Made by a program: the position numbers and the translations under genes. The notes under the pieces were generated by a model, which was not told where the DNA came from, searched no databases, and was given only the letters and a program-made list of their open reading frames with translations. Source: Dichotomocladium elegans (taxonomy: Eukaryota > Mucoromycota > Mucoromycetes > Mucorales > Lichtheimiaceae). Taken from it: a stretch of 64,000 nt of DNA. Every line of letters starts with the position of its first letter. Position 1 is the first letter of the stretch. Positions 15,265-27,789 of this stretch are shown here, piece after piece. The DNA lies in NCBI GenBank assembly GCA_025716815.1, contig JAIXMN010000013.1, positions 558,001 to 622,000 of the forward strand, given 5' to 3'.

Positions 15265-15836
15265 TTACAGAAACATTACTGTACGGCCTCCTCCGGCTGA
15301 AATCACATCATGCCCCGAAAGCGGTACAGCGAATCCCGCAGCTAATGCCCATAGATGTCCGGAAGCAACGCTTAAAGAGGCGAACCCCTCTTCGCACCTC
15401 AAAAGAAAGCGCAGCCCAAGAATCCTGCAAAATATGCGGCAAGGACAATTGTCCAGGCGAGTAAAACGGAACTTCTGCGCTCTGCTTTCTTCCGAGTAGC
15501 GACTGGTAGCTGTGCTTTTTATGCCTCCATGCCTATGTTTATATACATAGAGCATTACCCATGCTGGTGTGCTTCGGAGCTTCCCGATGTAGTTTCAGCA
15601 ACGATTTCTACTGCACTCTCTTTGCTTGCGGTAGCAGTACTATTATAGGCGACGTCCATGACAGCCGCCCGAATTGCGCTGGCGGCGGATATGACTCGTA
15701 GCATCGAAGAAGATTTTTTGTGGTTAATATCAAGATATGGATGTTTCAACTTACCAGTGCCTTCGGCTCTTTTAGAACATCCTCCCACAGCACCTTGTTG
15801 TACGTGCATTTTCTTTTGATAGATCGTCCATTTCAT
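15265..15836 (-). CDS. possible small membrane-anchored protein, unrecognised
   Basis: This is a tentative multi-exon gene. From ATG 15836 a short N-terminal segment (MKWTIYQKKMHVQQG) reaches a consensus GTAAGT donor near 15778. A second block, rich in Ala, Ser, Thr and Glu (VISAASAIRAAVMDVAYN), ends at a GTAATG donor near 15557. A third block contains a strongly hydrophobic stretch (WTIVLAAYFAGFLGCAFF). A further Gly/Ala-rich hydrophobic stretch (ASGHLWALAAGFAVPL) is in another frame and would need one more intron. Nothing matches a family I recognise, and the acceptors are not all convincing. It could also be chance coding potential. Confidence 0.25.
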
Positions 15837-16654
15837 TAATTAATTAACACATCAAAGTTAATAAACTACTTATCCGTCTACTATCACCTCCAACTTTCTA
15901 CGATTTCCTGGGGTCATTACGAATCGGCTTCGCCACAATGCATAAAGACCCATTGGACCCAATTTTGTTTCTCCCTAGTCATTGCATGACATTCAATATG
16001 TTCTTGGTGATGAAATCATTGACGTAAGGAACTCTGCTATTCTTTATGTATAGCGCGCTCCAACATGAAAAAATATCGAGACCTATATTTGCGATGATCA
16101 TGGCTGATCAATGAAACTAACCCAATATTCTTGGAAGTATTGCCAGCCTTATTAACAGGCATAGTATTAAAGAATGACGTTTCGTATGTTCATACTTCAT
16201 CCATCTTGTCTATTGTATTTTTAAGGAGGATTAGGAAATATTCAGCTATAATTACAACTACAGAGTCATCTGCCTTTTTCTGAGGACTGATGGTTGCAGG
16301 AACCTTAAGCTGCATATCATAATACCTGATGCCAATATTGTTCCCGACATTGCGGTTGTTCTTGCTCTTGTCGTTGTAGTCGTAATCATTGCAGAGATCC
16401 CTTTCTCAGACAAACCTGCACTGCGCTTCATCTTCATCCGGAATCCAAGCTAATCCAGGAATGTGCAACTTTCCTAAAACCAAAGCCAATCATAGCCTAT
16501 TGGCGCAGCTAGTCAAGGTGGTCCTTGGGTAGTTCCATCGCTATACCCGTCTCTAGACTGAATTTGACCCTTGTTTAGTACCGTGCTGCATTCGGTATTC
16601 ATAAATCATCTGAAGCTGTGGTAGTTTGAAATCAATCATAGGTGTAAAGCCCGG

Positions 16655-16735
16655 GGGTAAAATCGAATCTTTGAGACGGGATCCTTTTTATTGAAATAAA
16701 ATAACTATCTCTCGTTATAACATATACAGACCACG
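16655..16735 (+). repeat. R2 repeat module, partial copy
   Basis: It contains AATCTTTGAGACGGGATCC followed by TTTTTATTGAAATAAAATAAC. The same string, with few changes, occurs at about 54945-54990 and, inverted, at 56955-57005. Only the first half of the module is evident here. Confidence 0.7.
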
Positions 16736-18679
16736 GTGGTCGTGGTGATACAAGCGGTACCCATCGAATGCTATCCTTAGGTTATTACAGGATTTTCGGG
16801 TAACAGTAGGAAAAAAGTAGCAGGGTGGAGCAAGTAAAACTTAGCTTCCGTATTGTTACGCAAGTAGATCGCTTTGTTATAATGCATCATCTCCAGCTGA
16901 ACGAACCCAAAAGCCCATTGCTGGCATTCTCGTTTAACTGTGCACCCTCAATACTTCCATGGTATTCATTACTTTCCGTGCAGTGTATATGTGTAAAGTC
17001 GCCTGTATCGACTTAGCTGGCTTCCGTTTATGTGCATCGTAACCTCTTGTTACATCTCATTGCATTCGACCTGTTTTCCCTGCCATTTCCGCATTGATGT
17101 TGTTCTAGATATTCGTTCCTACGAAGGGCTAAAAGAGTGTCAATGCGAGCTTGAAAGCATACAACAAAAAGCGCGTTTCAGATGCTCTCGTTGCTTGTCT
17201 TACCGCCATGATTTTCTTGAACACTAAAATCTGCTCGTCGTAAAGAATAGTGGCAATCCCACAAGGACAAAACTGCCAAAGTCATAATAAAAACGATAAC
17301 ATCGCCGTACACTTTAAAGTGAACAAAACCGACTCACCAGTCCTGTTACGCTCATTCGTTTTACATACCACACAGAGGACGGCAGATCGCCATTTCCTAC
17401 TACCCGTCGTAACGCTCTATTGTATCTGGTGCATGACTGCTGCAGGAGGCGCGAAGCGACCCGTTGTCAAGCTTCCACCCATCGACTTTGCGTAACCGTT
17501 GTTCACATTGAACGCCTCGTTTTTGTGTGTGTTTGTTGCTGAGTAGGTTTAAAAGGCACTGATGTGACAATAAGTCTCAGACAACAGAGTTTCCCCAGCA
17601 GGAGAAAATCGGCGGAAACAGCAAATTCTCTCCAACATGGTGACCTGCCCGGACTCATTCCACGTCGTGGGTTTTGGTGGTTGGTATGCCGACACGCAAT
17701 ATGCCATCGCTTTTACCTAAATCCCGATATAACTTCCAGTTCTTCCAAAAGTTTCCTACTTCCTTTATTCTTTTTTTGCGTAATCTTTCTTCTATGCCTA
17801 TCATCATCAATCCTTCATAGTGTGTACGCGTCATTCGACCTTGCGTCTGATAAACGGTGTTATATGAGACCAGAAGCCCGATTCTTCACGTCTTTATAAC
17901 ATAGTCTCGCTAGAGCAGGACAGCACAGAGCTTGATACTGCAACAACGCTCACTCAATCGCTGATTTACAAATGCTGTTGACCACACGGAGATGTTATCA
18001 CATTACACATCGAACTGCAGCCTTCGAACAAATCTTCATATGACGTCGGGATATTTAGGGGTACCTCAACATTAGCAGCGTATACGATGCAAGCAAATTT
18101 TTCACCCCAAAAGCGCCCAGCGCCTTTTTCTTTTCGAAGCGGGCAAAGGTCGACTGCTTTCACGGGGAGCGTCTTCCTCCCATGTCCTCTTATAGTCAAA
18201 CTTTCCAACCGTCGGCGTGCATAAAAGGCTCTTTTCTGTTGAATATCGTACACCCTGAAAATAAAGGTAGCATCCTGTGAGCCTGATCCTACCTGCGAAA
18301 ATAACCCGTTAGTGGGCACTAGTATATCTTCTTATAGATTCAACGTATGTGCTACAAAAAATGCCACTCGTTGGGCCTGAACGATCGGTGCCGCGAAAAT
18401 TGTCTGTTCCTTTGTCAACGTGCCACCATGGCTACAAGTCTGACTAATGGCAAAGGCTGCTTTACCAAGGCGAAAATGAATACTTCGACGGAAAATTCCT
18501 TTCCGCAAACCTGTATCCTTGTATCATACAACTGACATGGAAGTATTCTTTACGGGATTCTTCTCTTTCGCTTCTTAACTATTACTCGCTTAAAAAAAAT
18601 AATCCAACCCTGCTACTTCTTGCTTATTTTTGCCCAGTAGCCAGCTGAAAATCCTGTACTTATTAATAGTCTTTATAGT

Positions 18680-18800
18680 GTTGAGGTTGGAAGATATCTG
18701 AGATGCACTTGTAGAAGAGGTGAACAAGCCACCAATCTTGATCAGTACTTTCTCTAGAAACGCCGTGTCATGAACAGCAGATTATGACAGGAGCGTTGCT
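18680..18800 (+). repeat. R2 repeat module, second half
   Basis: The order GAGGTTGGAAG ... TGTAGAAGAGGTGAACAAG ... GATCAGTACTTTCT ... GTCATGAACAGCAG is collinear with 23385-23500 downstream of coiled-coil gene A. Confidence 0.65.
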
Positions 18801-19096
18801 TTGTATAATTACAAGTCGCTCAAATATCCGAAGCATTCATTCTACGGCTTGTTCTATGGTAATGGTTGTATTGTTGTCAATGCAGCATAAATCATATGCC
18901 TGGTTTATGTTGTCATTGGCAGTGCATGAATGACTTCGTGCTGCAGGTTTCTTAAAATAGTGTCAGAGACCTTTCTATGATGCTTATCGCTGTGCTGGAC
19001 GAACATGGACTCCTAGCTGCTTCGCAGCAGCCGATGCACTCGAGATGTTCTCGGACATCAGTTTGAAAAATCTGACCTTGTCTTATTCAATGTACA

Positions 19097-19400
19097 TTGT
19101 GTGTAACTGCGCTTAATCCTCGCTTCTTTCATTCGAAGGTCTGTATCCTTTCACCTGGGAATGTGTGTGGTAGTAAGCTCAGAGGTTTCTTTTCAAGATA
19201 TGCTACGCAGATATTCAGTGAGAGAACGAACGGACTGCAGAGAGTACATTTCTTGATCAAACGCATAGCCCATAGGTTCAGGACGTCCCGTTCATCAACG
19301 ACATGACCTTAGCCATCGTGAAAAAAAAGGTTGCTCATTTCGGAATGTTAACGTGTATAAAAGAGAAAGAGTCAAAAGGAAGAGATAGATTTGCCAAGTG
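19097..19400 (-). repeat. M repeat module, copy a
   Basis: Read on the minus strand it shares the M-module order: a TATA-like TTTTATACACGTT, then ATTCCGAAATGAGCAA, then a short spacer, then GTTGATGAACGGG, then CCTATGGGCTATG, then a CTCTCTGCA-type block. It lies directly upstream of copy b in the same orientation. Confidence 0.65.
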
Positions 19401-19429
19401 ACATCTTTCCGTGGATGTGATTTTATTTT

Positions 19430-19630
19430 ACGTCCTTTGGCGTAGGGATACGGATGGCAACAAGCTCAGAGCTGCCGCGCAGAATAGATTACGCAAGTAT
19501 GTTGTGCGGGGAACAAATCGACTGATGGTAATGTCACTCCTCATCAGTGACATAGCCCATAGACTCAAGACAGCCCTGTCGGTCTTCGCAAAGAAATTTA
19601 ATTGCTCGTTCCGGATGATGAACGGGCCCG
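19430..19630 (-). repeat. M repeat module, copy b
   Basis: On the minus strand it reads CGAGCAATTAAATTTCTTTGC, a GACAGGGCTGTCTTGAG block, ATGGGCTATGTCACTGATGAG, and CATACTTGCGTAATCTATTC. It is collinear with copy e at 44575-44800, which sits at the matching place beside coiled-coil copy B. It points away from coiled-coil gene A. Confidence 0.8.
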
Positions 19631-19831
19631 AAGTTTAAAAGCTTGTGCGACATCATTTGGCATATGCGGCTTCTGAATCACCGAGCCATGCCGACGTCGT
19701 TCGCTACTGCTATGAGCCAATTCTACACTCCGGAACGAGCTAAAATGCGGATATATAGTTTCGTGCACTGGCCTATTCCCACAGTAATACCCCACTTCTC
19801 CCTCGTACCAAAGCTACTCGACGCCATTGAC

Positions 19832-22800
19832 ATGGAGAACCGTAAGTATGAGAGTTTTCAACTGCCATTGCCTCGTGCTAATCGCTTTTTATTTTTTTGA
19901 CATGTCCACAGAATTGAGCTACGGCGATCTGCTCTTCGCGCAGATTCTAAATGACAACTCAAAGCTAATGCAAGAAAGAGATACTCTGAGTATGATCTGC
20001 ATCCTTCTTTCGCGTTTTACTCGTATTCGATGGTCATGTTTTGCTCACCCATTGATTCATGCTCAAACAGATAGAGATCTAGAGGCCTCACGACTCGAGC
20101 TCATGCTCGCAGTTTCCGCTGTTGCCAATGAACAGGCTGCCCGCTGCAACGTGGAACAGGCTTTTGAAGCCAAGAATGCGGAAAGCCAAAATCTTATTGC
20201 ACAGGTTGCGACCACTCGGAAAAAGCTCATCGCTTCAAAAGGTAAGTTAGCATCTTCTATGTGAACAGCGGGCTACCAGCTTATTCATTGTTTGTAGATC
20301 GGAACAAGATCTTTTACAGGCACAACCGAAGGTTAAATTCCAAGTTGACTGAAGAAACATCCAAGAACCGACGCTCAGAGATGAGTGAATTACAAGATAA
20401 GGTATATGGGGGACATATTTAGTTAGCATGCAAGAAGGTGTCTCACTCCGTCTACTTACAGAATGCGATATGGGTCTTGAGAATCAAGTGAATGGTCTTG
20501 TAGCCCAGAGCAGTCAAATGAGCAAGGAGCTGCAAGATATACAAGAGAAAAACAGACAGCTTGAGGAGTCTTACGTAAGGAACTTATTTTTTCTCTCGAA
20601 AGAAAAAAGTAGCCCTCGTTTTAACTTATTTTTATATACTACACCATCCCATAGCGCAATCACTCATACCAACTTATCACCGAAAAAGATGCCATCGCTA
20701 GAGAAAATGACACTCTTCGATCCAGAATTACTGAGCTGCTACTGCAGGTACAAGATAACTCTAGCCGTGCTGATATGGCGACGCACCAATTTGAGGAGGC
20801 CAGGCGGGGACGCGATATATTGCATGATCAGTTCAACGAGATGAAAGCACTATATAACAGCTCAGTCGAAACTTATAAACGGTCCGCTGCATGCTCTAAG
20901 GAGGAGCTAGAGCAAGTTAAAGCTACTCTTGAAGAAACGAAGCTTTCTGCTCAAGACACTCAAAGGAACTTGGAAGATGAGCTTGATACCCTTAAGCAGG
21001 CATATACCGAATGCGAGAGTCGACTTCATGTCGCCTTAAACCGCTTACGATCGATTGCGAAGGATCCGAGTGAATTTGAAGTATCAGAAGAGCGTCCTGA
21101 GCGCATCACAAGACAGGATGAGCTATCAACAGAGAAAGATTGGGAAGAGATGTACCGATACTTCTCTGATTTAAGAGAGAAATACAGCAAGACTTTACTC
21201 GAAAACAAGGAGATGAAGACCATGAACGATGACCTGGTGAAGGAAGTTCATTCTCTGCGAGAGCAGCAACAACGAGTCAAGTCTTATAATGATGAGCTTC
21301 AACTGGAGACTGCTACACTGCATGAGCAAGTTAGCAATTTGAAAGCAGCGAATCAGCAGTCAGAGGTGAAGGTAAATGTCTTGTTACAAATTATCCCAAG
21401 CTATTGCGTTGTCTGACCACGGGTAACTGCACAGATTGATAAACTGCACCAAGAAGTGTCCACTCTTACGCATAGTAACGAAGAGCTTGATCGCTCCCTC
21501 CAAAGCTCTACATACCAGCTCAAATATCTTCTCCGTGATGTACAGAACCAGAGCAAGACTCCACCTCCAGAGGACGATGAGTGTGATAAGCTTGATACTC
21601 AGCTTTCAATCACACCAGCAGAGGCACATGAGAAGATAGTATTTCGTGACGTTTGTGAATTACAGAGAATGAGCCAAGAGCTCCTAGATCTTACCGCCCA
21701 AAGACTCCACGATTTGAAGAGAGAAATTATTGAGTTAATACAGCTCAAGCGATCCAATCGAGATCCGGAAGACAAACTCTCGAAAGAAGAGCAATCGTGC
21801 AATGACAAGCTGGACTCGCTTACGCGACTAATAGAAAAATTCGATGCTGGGTAAGTTGGGAAAGGATGTTTTTTATCCGTATTCTTATATAAATTGTCAT
21901 CCAGCATTCAAGAATTGACCAGCAAAAGAGGCACACTCAGAAAAGTGGCAGAAGACCATATTCGAATGACATCTGCTGCGAACTTGCTGCTTCGACGCGA
22001 ACGTGATGTCTGCAAAGAAAAGCTCAGTGCAATGGAAAGTGAGATGAAGCGCAAACTTACTGAGGCGCCAAAAGAAATTGAGAGTCTCCGGACCAGATTG
22101 AACGAAACCAATGAAGTTATCAAGACAGAGCAACGTGAATATCAGCAATTGGAAAAAGAGGCCAGCCGTCTAAAGGCGGATCTTCAGTCGGTGAAATTGG
22201 AGACCCGGGATTTAACAGCCCATGCTCAGACTGCACAGACCAAACTTTTGGACCAAGCCGTTGTGATCAAACAGCTTGAAGCAGATCTCACATCAGAGAA
22301 GCATGCACAGTCGGATCTCCACAATCAGAAATTCATAATCGAGACACAATTGGAGCAGCAACAACAGTTGTATGGCGCCCTAATGTCAGAGTATAACTCG
22401 ATGAAAGCGGCAGAGGAGAAGCTCCGAAGCCTGATACAAGGGGAACATGCCGATGCATGGGATAGGAGAGTCACCATGGACGAATTAGTAGCAATCCTGA
22501 TCCAACAGGTTCAACAACAAATATGTGAGTTCGCCCAATACAAGCAAAATTTGGAGCAAGCGTACCAGTCAAGCGAATACACGCTGCATGAAGTCGAGCA
22601 TGCGTATTACAACCTCGCCATGGTGCTGGAGAATGTCAAGGCCGAGAATGCGGAACTTCTGAAGAACTCCGGCGCGTCTCATGCAATAGACATAGAGATG
22701 TCCGAGACTTATCGTCAAGAGCCCACAACACAGATAGTCGAAGATAGAGGGCCATCCTGTGCAGTTATACAGTCGAATCAAGAGTACCACTCAGCGCTCC

Positions 22801-23174
22801 TACAACTACAAGAGGATCTCGAACGCGCGCGCATTGCTATCCAGGAACGAGACAGCTATCTGCTGGAAGCCCAAGCAGCCGTACAGGAGAACTATATGCT
22901 GAAGAACAGACTGTCTGAATTCGAACAGAAATGGACGATGGAATCAGAGGCGATGAAACTTGAATGCGAAGCTCTGACACAAACGAATGAAAAATTGATG
23001 GATGACCTCCAGTCGAGCGGAGAAATTGCAGATATCCTTGCGGCTCAAATCCTTGATTTGAAGGACTCCGTTAAGGAAGAACAAAACCAGCATGCGATTC
23101 ACCGCGAGCTCATTGCCTCTCTCGAAAATAATATCAACGAGCTAAACAGCATATGTCAGGGTTACGATGTTTAA
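19832..23174 (+). CDS. long coiled-coil protein of unknown function (copy A)
   Basis: About eight exons encode a protein of roughly 950 residues that is almost entirely coiled coil: heptads rich in Glu, Lys, Gln and Leu, with few Gly or Pro. Exons: 19832-19841, 19912-19989, 20071-20241, one from about 20298 to 20401, one from about 20461, 20656-21372, 21435-21851 and 21905-23174. Recognisable blocks are LSYGDLLFAQILNDNSKLM, ANEQAARCNVEQAFEAKNAE, DMATHQFEEARRGRDILH and NRDPEDKLSKEEQSCNDKL. No motor, kinase or membrane segment is visible; the pattern resembles myosin-tail or SMC-like rods, but I recognise no family. Two oddities: the junction before about 20461 is one base out of phase (copy B is in phase there), and a coiled-coil frame continues past the stop at 23174, to 23264, after a shift. 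It may therefore be a young pseudogene. Confidence 0.6.
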
Positions 23175-23344
23175 TACTGCAGGGAGATTACAGGATGCTG
23201 AAATCCAGCTAAGCAAGGAGAAGAAACAATGGGCAAGAATCGAAGAAAGCCTGCACAAAAAATAGCTTGAGTAATAAGTAAAGTTTATATTCGAATTGTG
23301 ATTTTTCAGTCTGTGGCTGTTTGAGAGCTGGTGAAAGGTGTTAA

Positions 23345-23500
23345 ACTGTGGGGGATGGATAAATCGAGTCTTTGAGACGGAGTCACAACATCGAGGTTGG
23401 AAGAGAGTCGAGGCGTGTTTGTAGAAGGGGTGGATAAGTCGGCAATCCTCCTCAGTACTGTTCTGTATGTAGAAGCGCAATGTCATGAATAGTACCGCAA
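23345..23500 (+). repeat. R2 repeat module downstream of coiled-coil gene A
   Basis: It has AAATCGAGTCTTTGAGACGG, GAGGTTGGAAG, TGTAGAAGGGGTGGATAAG, CTCAGTACTGTTCTG and GTAGAAGCGCAATGTCATGAA. It is the fullest copy and defines the order of the module. Confidence 0.75.
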
Positions 23501-23639
23501 CGATACAGTCTTGCTAGCACAAAAGAGAAGTTTTTCAAATCGACTCAGATTCATCAATATACATTGACCAAGTTGACCGAAAAAGCAGCTTTCGGGGATG
23601 CCGTCGAGCCCAATTAGCAAATATAACAAATGTTCAATT

Positions 23640-24090
23640 GCCCAAAGTTCTGTCCACATTTACTGCTGGAAACAGCCAACATCGCACTCAATGGAAGGCA
23701 GCGCATGATCAATTCGAACGTGATGAGAGTCACGTGGAGCACATCAAGGAGGTGAAACGTATGCATGAAGAAATCGAAATGTCTCCGGAGAGAAAGGGTT
23801 GGACTGGAGAGATAAATGTGCGTTGATGCTTGCAACATCAGCTGTTTCTGATATCGAGCTGAAAATGATAAGTTGCAACTTATGTGTGACCATCTTAAAA
23901 CACGCTCAGGATCCAGATTTCTGCATCACAGACTGAGGACTATCATGGTAAATATGAATCTTACTATGATGCGCACTCTCCCTTGCATCTTCTAGCTCAG
24001 ATTAACAATTTCGAAACTGATATTAAGCAGAGCGACAAAGTTTAACAACTGATGTGTACCATGCAGAAGAGGACCACATAATAATTAGGA
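23640..24090 (+). pseudogene. decayed coiled-coil fragment
   Basis: Broken frames translate to heptad-like peptide such as AHDQFERDESHVEHIKEV and, after stops and shifts, ENDKLQLMCDHLKTR and QINNFETDIKQSD. The composition matches the coiled-coil family of copies A and B. No start and no complete exon chain are visible. I read it as a third, badly decayed family member just downstream of A. Confidence 0.35.
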
Positions 24091-25777
24091 TTGCTTTCGA
24101 AGCTTAATGCAAGGGATAGAATAGGGTGAATAGGATGCTACACATGAAATCTAGTTTTGAAAATAAATACTTCATATGACCACCTACATATGATAGAATG
24201 GAAAGATCAGATCCATTGAGCTGAACTCCCTGTCGTCAGCTTTTCCGGACAATAAAGAAAAGCATCGAAATAAGGAGGCTTTATGAGGCAATCGAATCGT
24301 TCCATTGGTCAAGAATACAAAGATGCCACTGCCGATTTTAGTGGTACATATAGCGTATTAATACTGTACGACGTGGCGAGAACATGTGTCAGACTCTCAG
24401 CCTTCTGTCCTACGCGACGAATCGAGATGAAGTCTTATTTATACATATCATAACAAGCAAGCGCCTAAGTATACCAAATACCAGTGCGTATGCAACATTA
24501 TTATGGACAGAAGACCGATATGAACCGTCAGAAGTCGGATTTTTCCCACAGTAATACCTTCTGCCCTTTGTACCAATCCCCACCCCTACTTGATGAGCCA
24601 TGGAAGAGAGGTCAAAAAGGATACAGGATCACTCATCGAGACACGATTTGGTCTGCCTTCGGGCAGAAGCTTCCTCTTCTTTTTTTGGCCAAGGAGTCAT
24701 TCTTCTGGTGCTTCCCGTGCTTGTTCCTGCCATTGCTTCGGCGGCGCTCAGGCTCGAGGTGCTCGCTTTTTTTGCTGTCGTCTGCTTGTCCCCGCGCTCA
24801 CGCGGTGTAATTGCCAATATCCCCGTCTTTGACCGGCTTCGCTTCCACTGCTATGCACTCATAGTATCCAGGCTATTGCTGCTGCCGTTGCCCCTCCTTG
24901 CTCCCGCCGCTGCTCCCGCCACATCGCCAATCCTCCGCATGTGATAACCAGGATACTCCTGGTATGAGCCGAGTTGGGAAGTCAAAATGTCGAGATGGGT
25001 TACTGTTTTCTGTTGACTATGTAAGGAAATCTTTCATATCATTATGCGACATTTTTTTTGTATTTTGAACTATATTCTTTCATCCTGTATACGAAACTTA
25101 TTTGCAAGAATATTGTGGGATAAAGATAGCATCAGCAAGGAATAGACGTCTCGTAATGAAGGAGGAGAGCATTGACTTCGGTATCTACTACAACCTCAAT
25201 TATCAAAGAGTATGCGCGCCAGTTCCCGTGGAGATCCTAGCTCCGAGATTGCATAGTACAAGTAACTTTGCAGACCCTGTATCCTTGTCTCCGGAGATTC
25301 GTTGGTCCATAGAGGCCAGAGAAACGACAAATGTGGGCAGGAATCCTCAAGACGTTTCTCAAGGCTAGCAAACCAGAACCCATGATTGTTGGAGTAGTAA
25401 GGTATTACACAGACATAACAAAACGAATATCAACAAACTCCGCACCGCTAACAGATTCGTCAAAACATCAATGAGGATGGCACCTCTTGCAGCAGCAGTA
25501 ACCTCTCCAGAGTCGATATTAGAGTACATATTTCATCGTTGATGGTATCCACGCTTCTTGATGGGGAACTGTTGGCAAGACTTACATTTCGATACCAACT
25601 GTGGAACTTTGTTTTTTATATTCTTGTGTAGAGACTTGACTTTACAATCCATGCCAAGGTTATTCAAGCAAATGAGAATAATGCAAAATTTCATTCAGAC
25701 TCAGCTTTCAAGCTCTGTACGGTGGCTTCAAAATTTTCCTCCTTCGTCCATTATCATCCGCCAAACTCAAAAACCCT
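24091..25777. other. gene-poor stretch with a third copy of the coiled-coil gene upstream region
   Basis: Around 24490-24590 the sequence (ACAGAAGACCGATATGAACC, TTTTTCCCACAGTAATACC, TTTGTACCAATCCCC) resembles the DNA just upstream of coiled-coil genes A (about 19740-19830) and B. The following 24600-24950 is more GC-rich, with frames on both strands but no recognisable product. No intact gene is seen before TRM6. Confidence 0.4.
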
Positions 25778-27667
25778 ATGACCGAGGCTTCAGCACCCAC
25801 AGTCGTACCGACTGCTGCAACAGTTGATGACATTTCCGATGACTTTCCTCATATCCGGGCAGATCAATATGTGCTCATTAGTATGCCCAGTGGGAATAGC
25901 AAAATTGTCTCTCTGAAGCCTAATACGTAAGATGTGCATCGTGTTCGATCGCACCTATCGATAACCATTCGTATCTTAGTCAAGTGTCACTTGGGAAATT
26001 TGGCACATTTAAGTCAGACCACCTCATTGACAAGCCGTTTGGTCTTTCATATGAGATTTACAATCAAGGCGAAATTCGGCCTGTGCGTAACTTGGCAATA
26101 CAAGCTGTTGGTAGGGGATGGAAAGCCGAACGGCTCATACACCGCCAGCTACTGCGACTGATATTCATTACAAATTACTAGAGGAAACCAATGCCAACAA
26201 TCAAAACATTACAGATAAAGCAGATGTCCAAAAGCTGACATATCAAGAAGTCCAAATGTTGAAGGAAGAAGGTCTCAAGGGCAATTTGGCGCACGATGTA
26301 AAGATATCATTATTGTGCGATGGTTTATGCTGGCCTGTTACTTATATCTTCTATAGGAGATCATCCAAAAGATCATTGAATCTCACACTGATTTCGACAA
26401 AAAGACCGAATTTTCGAAAGCAAAATACATTCAACGCAAAAAGAAAAAGTAAGCAAAAAGCAACATCATAGAACGAGCAAACAGAGAATGGTGCTCATCA
26501 TCTGATAAGATTCATGAAGGTGTTCACTCCCGTTCGACCCACCCTTTACTCGATTGCCGACTATTTCTTCACCAAGAATTTAGACAAGATCAAGTACGCT
26601 TTGGTTCAGTTCCAAGTACATACATACACACAGAAAAAACTAATGTTTTCCCATCATGTGTGCATTTGTATATCTCCCGTCTTTTCAGAGGCTTGCGAAT
26701 CGATACACTTTCACAAATACTGAGTCTGGGGAATATTCGGGCCAATAGCAAGGTGCTTGTTGTGGATGACACCCAAGGCCTTATAGTTGCTGCCGTGGCC
26801 GAGCGCCTGGGTGGCTATGGTAGCATTGTCGGCATTCATGAAGGCGATAATCACAACTATGATATTCTTCGATACATGAACTTTTCTAAACGGATATTGG
26901 ATACCGTCCACACAGTGCCTCTAGCAAAGGTTGATCCGGAGGAACCTTATGGTAAGCACTCATCGCTCTATCCGCTCTCTTTTCTAGACTCCTCAATGAA
27001 CTACTGACACTTTTGGATCTTGCTCCTTTTGCTACAAAAGAGGAGGTTGCTGAGAAATCACAAGAGGAAATAGCAGCCATGACCGAGAACGAGCTCAAGC
27101 GATATGAGCGCAAGAAACAGGTTGTTGCGCTCAAGAATGAATCAAGAAAGATGCTGTTTGAAGGTCGATTCGACGCGTAAGTGTTATGTATTTCGTATAT
27201 AAATCTTGTACTAATTCTCTAGATTGATAAGTCTGCTGATCTCAGCTCCCTATGACGCAGAATCGGTGATAAAGAAACTCGTACCTTATGTTTCGGGCTC
27301 GCGCCGTATTGTTGTATATGGATTTTCTAAAGATATCCTTGTGGACACAGCTGCGTATATGCGAAAGTCTACAGAATTTCTTTCTGTGGATATTTCGGAA
27401 AGCACATTACGCCAGTATCAGGTGAGAACATCTAAATGAGTAGAAATTATCCCCCTAAACCAGCTAACACTTATACGCTAGGTGTTGCCTGGTCGCACAC
27501 ATCCTGAAATGACCACCAGTGGTGGTGGTGGATATTTGCTGTCTGCACTCAAAATTATCGACTGTCCAGAAGATATGGCCATTGTAGTTGCAAATGAGCA
27601 AAATCACAGGAAGAACAAGAGACAAAAAGCGAACAGCGGTGAAAAAAAGCCGACCGAAAAGTCATAG
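25778..27667 (+). CDS. TRM6: tRNA m1A58 methyltransferase non-catalytic subunit Trm6/Gcd10
   Basis: Partner of Trm61 in the nuclear complex that methylates adenine 58 of tRNAs, including initiator tRNA. Nine exons, all GT-AG and all in phase, encode 451 residues: 25778-25926, 25980-26110, 26182-26297, 26357-26448, 26510-26593, 26689-26951, 27041-27176, 27223-27421 and 27482-27667. Family features are IRADQYVLISMPSGNSK, GKFGTFKSDHLIDKPFGLSY, LKGNLAHDEIIQKIIESH, KYIQRKKKKFMKVFTPVRPT and the Rossmann-like SKVLVVDDTQGLIVAAVAER. The C-terminal half includes VLPGRTHPEMTTSGGGGYLL, the typical Trm6 ending, then a Lys-rich tail. As expected for Trm6, the methyl-donor binding residues of Trm61 are not kept. 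The gene is convergent with the PPPDE-Trx-PUL gene, with repeat copy M-c in between. Confidence 0.95.
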
Positions 27668-27789
27668 AGCGGGTTTGATTTTTGTAATAACCAGTAAATA
27701 GAGAACGGCATTGTACCATATCCCTTGCATTCATTCCCGGAAAAATCAGATGTGGCATAAAGGGTGTCGTTAATTCACCTCATATCTTT

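Larger units (their letters stand above)
15837..19096. other. gene-poor, repeat-containing stretch
   Basis: AT-rich DNA without a supported gene. It holds R2-type repeat pieces at about 16655-16735 and 18680-18800. A minus frame at 17966-18319 has balanced composition but no recognisable domain and no clear start context. I treat it as unsupported. Confidence 0.4.

Noticed and set aside
17966..18319. A 117-codon minus frame with balanced composition
   Set aside because: No recognised motif, no supporting exon structure and isolated in a repeat-rich stretch; kept only as a note.
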